Positions 24,672 through 37,100 of a stretch of DNA of 64,000 nt are shown here, piece by piece (positions within the stretch are counted from its first letter, which is position 1; every line of letters begins with the position of its first letter). The notes beneath the pieces were generated by a model. The model was not told the DNA's origin and did no database searches. It saw only the letters and a list, made by a program, of their open reading frames with translations. The translations under genes were made by a program, and so were the position numbers. The stretch is from contig OW285195.1 of the NCBI GenBank assembly GCA_935421135.1, positions 2,418,001-2,482,000 of the forward strand, given 5' to 3'. Source of the DNA: Bugulina stolonifera (Eukaryota > Bryozoa > Gymnolaemata > Cheilostomatida > Bugulidae).

Positions 24672-27153
24672 TAATATACATGTATAACATAAACCATCTC
24701 ACATCAAATCTTACTCTAAACTCATGGGACTCATGCTAACCATTATGATACACGACCGCTGATAAAGCTACCCACAAGCTTCAATAAGTAAATACATGCT
24801 AATGTTTATAAATTTATCTACATACATGACGTGCATGCAGTACGATAATATTATAATACTGATATCAAAGTGCCAATGTGCCAAGGTGCAATTCACTTGG
24901 TGGTGGATACAAACTGAGAAATACTAGAGTTGTCCTACCACAACAACTTTGACACAGCCAAAGACCTCTTCTTGTCTCTTGGTATGCGAGGAAGGAAGGG
25001 GGCTTCAAAAAAGGTACCCCCTCCCAGTGGTGAATATATAATTATTATTATGGAACTTGCATGATATTTTAACTGTTGTTGGGAGAGAAAGGAGCTGGTA
25101 GCGTGTATGGACTACTATCAGCTCTACCACTGGCTGTAATCACTTGAGATATGCAGGTTCATGGCATGGCGCTGGGTTCCTACTTCTTACTCGCTACTGT
25201 GCTGTTAGCACTGTGCTTGAGGTAAGGGTGGTAAACCAATAAAAATATAACGAAGACAACTCCTCCTGCTTCAGTTTAGGTTAAGAACAAAGGCTAATTT
25301 CTCCATTTCTGAGTCTAACTCCACTGAACATGAACTCCACTATAATGCTGCTCTTCATCAAGTCATTTCATTGCTCGTCTCACATGTTCCTATCGGTCTT
25401 TGTGAGACTTCTCCAGGAAGATGGGGAAGACGATTCCTATACCTCAAGGTGAACATGTGGAAAGGAAGAGAGTAATTAGTAACTGGGGTACACAGCAGCA
25501 GCAGCCAACAGTTATACCAGCAGACCAGTTACCTTTCATAAGGTAAACGCAGTAGTAGCATGTGAAGGGGGTTGAAGAGTCGCCCCCAACTGTTAAAGTT
25601 TATAGACACAGGATATTGAAGGTGGTGTTTCAACTGACCATCCAGAAATGGGTGTGAAGGTCTCCCAAATGGTCACACGAATACTGGGATAGCAAAGAAG
25701 GGCACCTGCACCTAGACTGTGGTGGTCATTAGATTGGCAACCACCTGCTATATGGTACTTGTGAGCCAGTCTGTAGTTTGTAGAGCATGGAGTACACAGG
25801 CTAGATCAGCAGCAGAAGGTAAAAGGGTCTACTTCTACGCTTTAGCTTTCTGTATGCAGGTTGGCACTAATAACTACAGCTACATGTACATGTTGTATAC
25901 CTACTGGAGAAAGGAGATAGCATCTCTAGCTTTCATTCCACATAAACTACAAGCTGATGGTATGGGAGATAAATCCAGTACAACTGTAAGCAGAGATAGG
26001 TTACTGCTGTATAACATGATTACTTAATTAGGGCATGTTTGCCCTTGATAATTGCCCTATTGTCGGCTTCCCTTAGAAGTGCCTAAGTCTATTGTCTTAT
26101 AAATACAGGTTGTAAACCATCTCTCTATTATACCATAGCCTTGGTTCCTGGGCACATGTAGTAAATGTTGTAAGGACAGGTTCATTTGTGTGAATAATGA
26201 TTACATAATGATTACATAATATAATACAAACCATATTGTCTTGTACTCAATTAAAATAAAGTGGATTTAACTCGCTGAGATCAGTTACATGCTAGGAGTA
26301 GAGGCAAGATGAATAGGCTATTTATAATTATAGTCACTAAGGCTAAGGAAACTAAATATGTATCTATTTTATCTGTTCATCTTATTCACAGCTACAAGAG
26401 TATAATTATGGAGAGGAATTTATCCAAAGAGATAACATATTTGTCATTGTATAGCGTATTTACCTGCAAATGCCATTGTATAGTGTATTTACTTGCATCT
26501 TCCCTCTAATTTTATTAGCATTCAGTTCTAAGCCCATCACAGCAGGCAGAGCTGTCTGCATGCATGTGTGTACACTGGTAAGTTACCAGTGTAACAGTGG
26601 TAACATGTGAACTGTCTGTCTGTCTGTCTGTTAGTGAGGCTGCCTGTTGCACTAACATGCACTGTGCTAGGCGCTGTAGGCGCTGTAGGCGCTGTAGGCG
26701 CTGTATAGAACAGATATAGAACCAAGTCCCTGGCTGCTCAGTGCTCAGAAATAATAAAAAAGACACATTGTCTATCACAGTAATGGTGTTGATACTGTGG
26801 CTCTTGGATATAGTGATAACTTTGCAGTGCAGGAGTAATTCTATTACATACATGAGCATTAGAGTACTAACACCACAACTACAATATTATAATATACAGC
26901 AAAGTCAGGTAGTTTACAATATTATTTTGAGCAAGTGATGGAAATGTAAATAAATACTCAATAGTCTATGATGTAGGTATAGCCGGAGACATAATAATCC
27001 CTTATGGATTCACAACAAAATATTTTATAGAAACTAATTATAGGCAACTTGTAAATCCTCATGATGGTTACATTTAATGTTTGGAAGAAAATACGTAAAG
27101 AGAAAATAACAGTAGTATCTTAACTAACTAAAATTAGTATAACAGATAGAAGC
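24672..27153. other. Non-coding spacer, no gene recognised
   Basis: No frame here has a recognisable motif. Contains a short GTCT run and a 9-bp repeat (AGGCGCTGT, four copies at 26666-26704). The plus-strand 102-codon frame at 25719 has no family signature. Confidence 0.5.
26666..26704. repeat. 9-bp tandem repeat (AGGCGCTGT)4
   Basis: Four perfect copies of a 9-bp unit next to a (CTGT)n run at about 26613-26631. The unit length keeps frames open, giving a spurious minus-strand frame with a TAP repeat. Confidence 0.85.
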
Positions 27154-27173
27154 TGTATGTGTATGTGTATGTG
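27154..27173. repeat. TGTATG microsatellite at left boundary of the large element
   Basis: (TGTATG)n tract just outside the left terminal inverted repeat. The same tract resumes at 34128-34152 just outside the right end, as expected if an element inserted into one microsatellite. Confidence 0.8.
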
Positions 27174-27639
27174 CGCAGCTCAGGCGACAGTTGCGGGGAC
27201 ATTCGTCTGCACGCACACCCGACAAGTGGGGACCAGTTTGACTTGCGGGGTCCGGCCCGGTCCCCACAACTGCAACAGGCTCAGTTGAAAGGAAATTTCA
27301 TTCTGAGCAGATATATACCTAGTTTTGGGTCGGTCCCCACAATGACCATTTTTGATGCACACGCTTTTGCACAAATATTGGGGAGATAACAACAGTGCGC
27401 AGACGGTGTGTGCATAGGCGTGTGCATGGCCTGGACCCCACACTGTATGTCTTGAGTCAAGCAAAAACGCGGACCCCACTTTAATGACGGTTGGCAGGTG
27501 GCGGTCCCCACTTTGATAATCTCCTGCAGGTCTCTCCATTGCGCATGGAAATGCAGTTGCGGGTACCGCTTGACAGGAAGTGCTCTTGTATGTTAGAAGG
27601 AAAAAATATCGTGTTGACTGTGTGCATCTGTTACTTTCC

Positions 27640-27960
27640 ATAAAAGTCATTGTGGGGACCGTTAACCGTTTATTGATATTATATTGAATGTGTGCATGTG
27701 ACTCGTTATGTAAAGGTTCTTGTGGGGACCGCCTACTGTATAATGATATTATATTGACTGCGTGCATGTGATGCTTTCAATAATAGTTATTGTGGGGACC
27801 ATGAACAGTATAACTACATTGTATATTGGGACCTCTGTGTGCATGTGATACATTGTGTTATAGTTCTTGTGGGGACCGCTCACTGTGTAGCTATGTTATA
27901 TTGATTATGTGCATGTGTTACTATCAAGAAGAGTTATTGTGGGGACCGCTAACACTTTCA
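27640..27960. repeat. Short left array of the GTGGGGACC satellite
   Basis: About five diverged units of 70-80 bp, each with TGTGGGGACCG followed by an ATATTGACTGTGTGCATGTG-type segment. They are clearly related to, but more divergent than, the units of the large array at 28863-31990. Confidence 0.85.
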
Positions 27961-28344
27961 GCCAAAAGGACGAGTATACTCGCAGCTATGTTTTTCACAG
28001 GGGCCTGAGGAGGAGCATACTCGCAGTTGCAGTCTTTTATTCATAACAGCAAAACTATTGGGTTTGTGGTATAAGTAAAGCCATATTTAGTGAGAGCATA
28101 CTTTTTTGCGTTGACACATAATCTCCAGGATTCTAGTGCCAATACAAATGATTTAATTGGGTGATGAAAACAACTACATTAAATGTCTTCGTGAACTAAA
28201 CTTCAGACCTACATGTAGGTCGATCTACAAAAATATTTTCGGGCACACACCTGTCACAGGGTCGCAAAGTCCTCATTTTCGCGCGAAGAAATCAGGTGTG
28301 CCGATGAGCTAAGAATGGTTTCGTCCGGCCAAGCAAAATCTCAG

Positions 28345-28449
28345 GCCAATAGCCCTACTGATCTGAGATGGACGGCCATCTTGTGATTTTTATTTGTGAA
28401 AACACCTATAGTATATCCTCTGGCCTGGCACTTGCTGTTTAGAGTAAAA
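28345..28449 (+). promoter_or_regulatory. Promoter-like segment inside the large element
   Basis: CCAAT (28346-28350) is followed by CGGCCATCTTG (28373-28383), which on the other strand is the YY1-type word CAAGATGGCCG. A CG-rich stretch (CGCGCGAAG) lies about 65 bp upstream. The segment lies just 5' of the candidate exon at 28450 and is unique sequence between two satellite arrays. Confidence 0.4.
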
Positions 28450-28540
28450 ATGGCCTCCTTCAGTAGGTTTGATGCTGTCCGTTTGATTGATGAAATTATT
28501 GGCTGTGAGGGGCCAGAACTTGGTTCAAACACTGATCCAA
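28450..28540 (+). CDS. Candidate first coding exon within the element, product unknown
   Basis: ATG in good context (AAAAATGG) opens MASFSRFDAVRLIDEIIGCE and ten more residues ending GPELGSNTDP. It runs into a sound splice donor (CCAA|GTATGT at 28540/28541) in phase 1. Without splicing the frame stops four codons later. Composition is coding-like, with a short amphipathic segment (FDAVRLIDEII) and an acidic/Ser/Asn end. I do not recognise the protein. It could be the start of the element's own transposase or helper protein, or a captured host exon. No downstream exon was found before the satellite array begins at 28863. Confidence 0.35.
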
Positions 28541-28862
28541 GTATGTTTAGCTAATTTTAGCATGATGTTAACTAAATTTTGATAGGAAATAGAGTACTTG
28601 CTTGGTAAATAATACTATTTTAGTATTGAGTTTTTAGCAGAATGATAAAAATAGGTTTTGCCTATCTCGCTGTCATCTAATGGCTATGCATGGTGGCTCA
28701 GGTTTGTTTCTATTAATAGTTCTGCAGGTGTTAAGCTTCATTTTGATACATAATTTGTATAGGTACAGCAAGGATTAATGTGATTAAAATGCTGATGGAA
28801 AGTAGGGAAAATGGCTAAGACCAGACAGTCTGCCACATAGGAACGCGCTGAGGACTCATAGT

Positions 28863-31800
28863 ATTAACCGTCTAACGACATTATATTGACTGTGTGCAAG
28901 TGATACTTTCTATAAAAGTACTTGTGGGGTCCACAAACTGTCTAACTATATTATATTGACTCTGTGCATGTGACACTTTCTATAAGAGTACTTGTGGGGT
29001 CCGCTAGTATTCAAACTATATTATATTGACTGTGTGCATGTGACACTTTCTATAAGAGCACTTGTGGGGTCCGCTACCTGTCTAACTATATTATATTGAC
29101 TGTGTGCATGTGACACTTTCTATTAGAACACCTGTGGGGACCGCTAACTATATTATATTGACTGTGTGCATGTGACACTTTCTATAAGAGAACTTGTGGG
29201 GTCCGCTACCTGTCAAACTATATTATATTGACTGTGTGCATGTGACACTTTCTATAAGAGCACTTGTGGGGACCACTAACTGTCTAACTATATTATATTG
29301 ACTGTGTGCATGTGACACTTTCTATGAGAGCACTTGTAGGGACCGCTAGTATTCAAACTATATTATATTGAGTGTGTGCATGTGATACTTTCTATAAGAG
29401 TACTCGTGGGGACCGCTACCTATCAAACTATATTATATTGACTGTGTGCATGTGACACTTTCTATAAGAGTACTTGTGGGGTCCGCTACCTGTCTAACTA
29501 TATTATATTGACTGTGTGCATGTGACACTTTCTATTAGAACACCTGTGGGGACCGCTAACTATATTATATTGACTGTGTGCATGTGACACTTTCTATAAG
29601 AGTACTTGTGGGGTCCGCTACCTGTCAAACTATATTATATTGACTGTGTGCATGTGACACTTTCTATAAGAGCACTTGTGGGGACCACTAACTGTCTAAC
29701 TATATTATATTAACTGTGTGCATGTGACACTTTCTATGAGAGCACTTGTAGGGACCGCTAGTATTTAAACTATATTATATTGAATGTGTGCATGTGACAC
29801 TTTCTATAAGAGCACTTGTGGGGTCCGCTACCTGTCAAACTATATTATATTGACTGTGTGCATGTGACACTTTCTATTAGAACACCTGTGGGGACCGCTA
29901 ACTATATTATATTGACTGTGTGCATGTGTCACTTTCTATAAGAGCACTTGTGGGGTCCGCTACCTGTCAAACTATATTATATTGACTGTGTGCATGTGAC
30001 ACTTTCTATAAGAGTACTTGTGGGGTCCGCTACCTGTCAAACTATATTATATTGACTGTGTGCATGTGTAACTTTCTATAAGAGCACTTGTGGGGTCTGC
30101 TGCCTGTCAAACTATATTATATTGACTGTGTGCATGTGACACTTTCTATTAGAACACCTGTGGGGACCGCTAACTATATTATATTGACTGTGTGCATGTG
30201 TCACTTTCTATAAGAGCACTTGTGGGGTCCGCTACCTGTCAAACTATATTATATTGACTGTGTGCATGTGTAACTTTCTATAAGAGCACTTGTGGGGTCC
30301 GCTACCTGTTAAACTACATTATATTGACTGTGTGCATGTGACACTTTCTATAAGAGTACTTGTGGGTCCGCTACCTGTTAAACTACATTATATTGACTGT
30401 GTGCATGTGACACTTTCTATAAGAGCACTTGTGGGGTCCGCTACCTGTTAAACTACATTATATTGACTGTGTGCATGTGACACTTTCTATTAGAACACCT
30501 GTGGGGACCGCTAACTATATTATATTGACTGTGTGCATGTGTCACTTTCTATAAGAGCACTTGTGGGGTCCGCTACCTGTCAAACTATATTATATTGACT
30601 GTGTGCATGTGACACTTTCTATAAGAGTACTTGTGGGGTCCGCTACCTGTCAAACTATATTATATTGACTGTGTGCATGTGTAACTTTCTATAAGAGCAC
30701 TTGTGGGGTCCGCTACCTGTCAAACTATATTATATTGACTGTGTGCATGTGACACTTTCTATAAGAGCACTTGTGGGGTCCGCTACCTGTCAAACTATAT
30801 TATATTGACTGTGTGCATGTGTAACTTTCTATAAGAGCACTTGTGGGGTCCGCTGCCTGTCAAACTATATTATATTGACTGTGTGCATGTGACACTTTCT
30901 ATAAGAGTACTTGTGGGGTCCGCTACCTGTTAAACTACATTATATTGACTGTGTGCATGTGACACTTTCTATAAGAGCACTTGTGGGGCCCGCTACCTGT
31001 CAAACTATATTATATTGACTGTGTGCATGTGACACTTTCTATAAGAGTACTTGTGGGGTCCGCTACCTGTTAAACTACATTATATTGACTGTGTGCATGT
31101 GACACTTTCTATAAGAGCACTTGTGGGGTCCGCTACCTGTTAAACTACATTATATTGACTGTGTGCATGTGACGCTTTCTATAAGAGCACTTGTGGGGTC
31201 CGCTACCTGTTAAACTACATTATATTGACTGTGTGCATGTGACACTTTCTATAAGAGTACTTGTGGGGTCCGCTACCTGTCAAACTATATTATATTGACT
31301 GTGTGCGTGTGACACTTTCTATCAGAGTACTTGTGGGGTCCGCTACCTGTCAAACTATATTATATTGACTGTGTGCATGTGACACTTTCTATAAGAGTAC
31401 TTGTGGGGTCCGCTACCTGTCTAACTATAATATTATATTGACTGCGTGCATGTGACACTTTCTATAAGAGTAGTTGTGGGGTCCGCTACCTGTCTAACTA
31501 TATTATATTGACTGTGTGCATATGACACTTTCTATGAGAGCACTTGTGGGGTCCGCTACTTGTCAAACTATATTATATTGACTGTGTGCATGTGACACTT
31601 TCTATAAGAGCACTTGTGGGGACCGCTAACCGTCTAATTATATAATATTGACTGTGTACATGTGTCACTTTTTAAAAGAGTAGTTGTGGGGACCGCTAGC
31701 AGTCCAACTATGTTATATTGGCTGTGTGTGTGTGATACTCCTATTGATGGTCATTGTGGGGACCACTATCCAACTCAAGTTATTGTATTCGCTGTGTGCA

Positions 31801-31990
31801 TGACATGATTTCTATGGCAGTACTTGTGGGGTCCGCTAGCAGTCTAACTATATTATATTGACTGTGTGCATGTGATACTTTCTATAAGAGTACTTGCGGG
31901 GACCGCTAGCAGTCTAACTATTGTACATTGAGTGTGTGCATGTGATACTCTCTATCAGAGTACTTGTGGGGACCACTCACAGTCCAGTTA
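28863..31990. repeat. Satellite array, about 70-bp unit, more than 40 copies
   Basis: The basic unit is exactly 70 bp over most of the array (e.g. the TTGTGGGGTC word at 30561 and 30631). It carries TGTGGGGTCCGCTACCTGTC, then ACTATATTATATTGACTG, then TGTGCATGTGACACTTTCTA. A shorter variant of about 62 bp (TATTAGAACACCTG... CCGCTAACTAT) recurs at about 29124, 29536, 29879, 30149 and 30489, showing higher-order organisation. Units at both edges are diverged and central ones nearly identical, typical of unequal exchange. There are no unique spacers, so it is not a CRISPR. Confidence 0.95.
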
Positions 31991-32284
31991 TGTCTTATTG
32001 ACTGCCTGCTTAGAATACTTTATTTAGTACATGTAGTTATTGCAGGATCGTTTAGTGGTGAGTCATGTTATATATTTATACGATGTTCTCTTTCTCTTGC
32101 AACTCTTCATTCTTAAAGTAATACCAGCGTCTGGCGAGTATTTAAGTTTTAGCATAACTTGTTTTTCACGTACGGAAGTTAGATTAGGCTTGAAAGTGGT
32201 CATGATGTAACTAAATAAATTAGATAATATCGCTCACACCTATACAGTTTTCGTACGTGTATATGACTATTAGTGATAGTGTAT

Positions 32285-32790
32285 TTTTAGGCAAAGAAAT
32301 TTACTTTTGAGCGGCCGGAGACTTGTTTCAAGTCCATTAAAATGCCAGCCCCCAACTGTGGTTTGAATCCGAGGCGTCTATGATAGGTAGTAGCCTAACA
32401 CAGTGATTTGAAACAAGTCTCTGACCGCTCAAAAATAAATTTCCTTGCCTAGAAATACATAATAATATATAAAAGATGGCCAAACACCCTAACATCTTAT
32501 ATATATACATGTACATAACAAGGTGGCCGTAGTAAGAGTGGTGTATTGCGTGAAGTTCGCTCAGAGCATGTCTATTGCCCACTGTTGAAGCTTCCTTTTT
32601 AAGGCTGTTTAGCTGGTGTAGTGGTGGCATGTTCTGTTCACTGCGCTGGCGATTCGGTTCCGTGGAGGCACCAGCCAGTGACTAAATTTTTATTGATTTT
32701 AAAAAGCTGTCTCCGAATGGTCAAAGACAAAATTTCCTCCGTAAAAATGCATCATTATGTGCAGAAATGGCCAACCCCCCCCCCCCCAAC
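32285..32790. mobile_element. Nested SINE copies and fragments
   Basis: 32612 onward repeats the SINE head of 3082 (AGCTGGTGTAGTGG, then GCATGTTCTGTTCACTG) but has lost the B box. 32403-32465 matches the SINE tail (GATTTGAAACAAGTCTCTG). 32305-32335 is an inverted piece of the same tail, and a GGTTTGAATCC word (a B box on the other strand) lies at 32351. At least two SINE insertions in opposite orientation appear to have nested here. Confidence 0.6.
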
Positions 32791-34095
32791 ACTCTATCCT
32801 TGTGAAGTATTTTCATTAGGGTCATGCTTATCACAATTAAAGGGATAGGAGAGTGCTTATTCTTTTAACAAGAGGTCATGAGAAGAGGGCTTATATTGAC
32901 TCTTTTGGAAACAGCCAGAATACCCACCAAAAATCCCTAAGTCATTTCCCTACCTAACAACGCCATACCATGCAAGGCTCATAGGCATTGAAGCAAATTG
33001 CAGAAAACTTCTCACAAATCCAAAGGCCAGAGGGCATTCCTAGTACTAAAATTCCAAAATATGTTGCCACAATATCACTGACAGGTGTGTAGACAGAAAG
33101 AATTTGCCACTGTTCAAATATTTTAGTTAGAACCAGGACGTCCTGAAAACATTTGAACCCCAATTCTCAACCCCAAAACGCAAACTAATGTTTTGAAACA
33201 CCTTGTTTTTAACAGTTATGGAATGCTTCTTTACCAGCAAAAGCTTTACAATGGGGTAAATTTTGCTCTGTCAAAACATAAACAAGCGCTACGGTTCTTG
33301 CAAAGTTGCTCGAGGCAAAAAATATTCTCCCTATGGCCATGCAATGGTTAACAACGCCTTGCCAAGACTTTATATTACCGTTGCAACCTTATGTTTGGTG
33401 AGCAACACAGCTTTATGCTAAGTGATACAAGTGAAAAGGCTTGCCATAAGACTTGACATAACATTTACATGTGTGTATATTCCTTCCCACTTGAAGACTC
33501 CAGTCTCTGGCAACTACCATGGCTGAAAAGGATTCCTCATCCAATTCAACAATATTTTTCACCAACATCCAAGAAAGAGTTTTTTGAAAGACCACAATTT
33601 AGTCTTATACATGTAGATAGGCTGGATTGCTGTTCTAGACCTCTCCAGGGTGCCTTGGCGGCGCCCTGGACCCCTGGCATGTTTACTTTGCCATCCCTCT
33701 GACAATTTTCTAGAAACCCCTCTGAATTGTCTTCTCTTGGCGTGTGCATGAATTCTTTTTGGGGACCATTTTGCACACACACAGCTATGTGTGCAACTAG
33801 CGGACCCCGCTTTTATTCAGAAATGCAGATGGTTATGCGGTCCCCACTTTGTGGACTTCTAGCAGATGACACTTTTTGCACGGTGCCCGCAACTGTTATC
33901 TCATCTGCAAAATATTATGAAAGTGCGTTGCCTGGACCCCACAACTGTTTTGAAGTATTGTGGCCACAATTACTAAAATGAAATTATATGAAAATGGTTT
34001 TCTTGGTTGGTGAGAAGTTGTCTTTTCAATGAGCCAATAAACAAGCTCCTAGCCCTTCTAGAAGTGGTGGTCCCCGGAATACGCACTTGGGTCAG
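32791..34095. other. Right part of the large element, no gene recognised
   Basis: Unique sequence with several short frames on both strands, none recognisable. From 33757 to the right end, six GGGGACC/GGTCCCC/GGACCCC words occur, mirroring the left 450 bp of the element. An old, degraded transposase could be hidden here, but I see no catalytic motif. Confidence 0.4.
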
Positions 34096-34152
34096 ATGTC
34101 CCCGCAACTGTCGTCTCACCTGTATAGGTGTATGTGTATGTGTATGTGTATG

Positions 34153-37100
34153 GGTTTCCTAGCAGTACTAATGTAAGGCCTACTCATGAATTCATACAGT
34201 GTTTGAAGTGGAAAAAATGAGGTGGGTACACGTTGCATGCAATCTTACAGATTAGTATTGTATAGCTAGCTATCCACTTAATCTTATAGTAGCTAAAAAA
34301 TTGGTGAATTACATGTACTAAAATTATAAAAAATCGTGCTTTGGCGAGACTCGAGAACTAGCCATTAAAATGGGGGTACACCATATAGCCACTAAAGCTG
34401 AGGTGGGTACACACCATACACTCCCGTATAACCACACTTTGATCACTGGATTCATAGTATATGTATATGAGAACGGATATCAGCACTCTATTCTTTACTT
34501 GAGATATAGTGTAATTATCATACAAGTGGAGTTTTCACATCTATTTTTAGTTTTAGAAGTTATATTATTATGTAATAAAACACATATCCATTGTACAGGT
34601 AATAGTACTAAAATACACCTTAGCAGCAATAAAATGCAATGATGCCATTTGAAAACGAATTTACAAAGAATAAATTCACCAGAAATGTTGGACATATCGG
34701 GAGCAATTAGATGTGATTCCTGGTAAATTTGTTACTAATATCTAGGATTATCTATATGGATGTAGGAACCTCGACTATTCTATTCAACTCGCTAATGTCC
34801 ACAGCTACTCCAGTACGCATTTTATTATTTATTAATCATATTTTGATGCTTTCAACGATAATAGGAGAAAGTATTTATATGTTATAACTTTCACTTTGTG
34901 TGGTAAATTGTCAAGTGGATTATTATTCCTAATTACTAAATTCTCACTTTAAGTGTTGATAATATCAAATAAATGTGAAGTGTAACTGATCTACTATACA
35001 GATAACTAAGAGATTAGCCTCAATGTAACGGCGCCATCCTGCCTGCGTGACTTGTGTATTCAACACATCATTTGTTTATTATCTGTTACCGTGGCGATGA
35101 TTTATTGCCACACTTAGATATGAAGGTTGGATAACTACTACAATCAAGGTGTTATATGCAACCTAATTAATTAATTACCGTAAAAAATAAATAGCATCTG
35201 TGTGTTTCCTTCTCTGCCGGCCAGCCGTACTGTAGAGGGAAGGTTGTATTAGAGTAACACAGAAGGGAAGTAGAGATATCACGTAGGTTTATTGTTATAG
35301 CTTCACGCCTGCACTACGAGAGATCATCATATAGTTGACAGTAGATAAACATGTCCTCCGGACAACAGCGACGGATCTTCTGATGTTTGTGTCAAAGCTT
35401 CTGGAAAAACTGACCATTTGTTGTTGTTTGGTAATATACTAGAAGTCAACAACACCTTATAAAGATCCGATATATCATGATTATGTGACAATATGGAGAA
35501 TGATGTCACCTGATTAGATAAATTGGCTCTCCAACAACAAAATATGTAGGCCTATCAAATACTGTACTAATTAACTAAAAATTATTAATTAATAAATGAT
35601 TAACTGTTCTCTTTTAAAAACCCTACCAACCTGCATTTACTTGCGAAACAACGAAAAGCGTAGTATTTTATTTTTTGATCTCAATTTTTGGCAAGTGACT
35701 GTGTTTCCTTGTTTAGAACAACAGTTAATAACATATTTTCTTTTTTTATTTATTAAATAGAGGATCAACATATCGATTGGTTAACTCCTGCTTTGACTGT
35801 CAGGTACTAATCTCCAGAGACTTATGGTCAATTAAAGGACTGTGCCGAGTCTAATCCAAGATTTAGACGCCACCAAAGACAATAAACTTTCTACTACAAT
35901 AAGTAATATAATTATATCATTGCTGAGTAATTACCAACCCTTTGATCTACCTATAAGAGAATTATGATAGATGATATATTACCTGAGCACACTTCATATG
36001 CTGATTTTATCAGAGTCATGAAACTCTAGATGTGCAGATGCAACGCCGATACAGTGTGCAGATATCATGCTGATGATAGGTTCCTTCTATTTTTTTACAA
36101 ATAATATTACCACAACTAAAAGATTTTTATTTTCGATCCATGAGCTTATAAATATTCGAAAGTAATTACAGAGAGCTAAAATAATTTTGCTAAAAATAAC
36201 TATTTAATAGAGTGTGGCCGGAGCATCACTCAAGTCACTACATCGTTGCTCCTCTCGGAAACTCGACATTTAAGCAGGATGTCAACAGCAGATGTTCAGA
36301 AGAGTTTAGGCTACAAATAAGGTCAAGGTTATTAATAGGGCTATACTATATTACAAATGGAATACCTAATAATATTTTAGATGTTACTTGTTTCAAAATT
36401 AATGAACTAAAAAATGCAATAGTTATTAGCTACGGTTGACACATGATAAACTGCTAGATAATATAAAAAATACAATTCAAATGGCAGGACCTGCAAGGAG
36501 GACTACTTGAAAGACTGGTTTAGGTGTAGCATGCGCTCTTTTACAACTCGGCTAGCTCTCTTTTACAACTCAGGGAGATTGCAATAGTATAAATATATTA
36601 TTGCCAGTGCCTTTACATTAAAATTATCAACTGAAAAAGAGAGAAAAGAAGAATGGACTGTGCAGGGAGGGCTAAGGTATTACACAGGATATGGTGTGCT
36701 GTATTGTTTGCATTACCTATTCATATATGAGTTTATTTAGCTGTTGAGTTTAGTGTGTTTAGTCAGTGATTGAGGGCTGATAGGGGTGGTCATACACTCT
36801 AACTAAGTGGATGGACAAGTATGCCCACTCACCTGCATGGATTAGCAGACGTTAAGCTCGGCAGACAGTAGCGCAGAAGGTACAGTGATTTATAGCCCCC
36901 CATGACATATGTAAATGTGTAAAACTCCAGTGTGGTTGTAACATCAAAGACTCTATATTTGTTGTTAGTCTTAGAGTAGGTGCAATATTGTGTAGATGGA
37001 GTAGGTAATGGTAGTTTGCGGTAAACATTACCAACAATAAGTATTTATACTTTATAGCTTCTGTCATGCGTGTGCTCTGGCTTGAGCTTGTCTCTGTGTT

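Larger units (their letters stand above)
27176..34122. mobile_element. Large TIR-bounded element (about 6.9 kb) with internal satellite arrays
   Basis: The ends are 27-bp inverted repeats with three mismatches (27176-27202 and 34096-34122). They start CAG and share the perfect 18-mer CGACAGTTGCGGGGACAT. Both flanks continue the same TGTATG microsatellite. The 8 bp outside each end agree at only 5 positions, so the target duplication is unclear. The interior is unlike the rest of the window. GTGGGGACC/GTGGGGTCC words recur in both orientations near the ends and once per unit in two tandem arrays (27640-27960 and 28863-31990). Between the arrays is a promoter-like segment with one candidate exon, and nested SINE pieces sit at 32285-32790. 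No transposase core is readable. Likely a DNA transposon or non-autonomous derivative; CAG ends fit hAT or related groups but do not prove them. Confidence 0.6.

Noticed and set aside
27180..27767. 195-codon minus-strand frame at the left end of the TIR element
   Set aside because: It overlaps the terminal repeat and satellite-like words, has odd His/Cys/Pro-rich composition and no recognisable domain.
28863..31990. CRISPR-like regular array
   Set aside because: Units are near-identical along their full 70 bp with no unique spacers, and the genome is eukaryotic.
32954..33163. 69-codon minus-strand frame as a transposase remnant
   Set aside because: No catalytic motif or family similarity can be recognised; kept only as unexplained sequence in the element.
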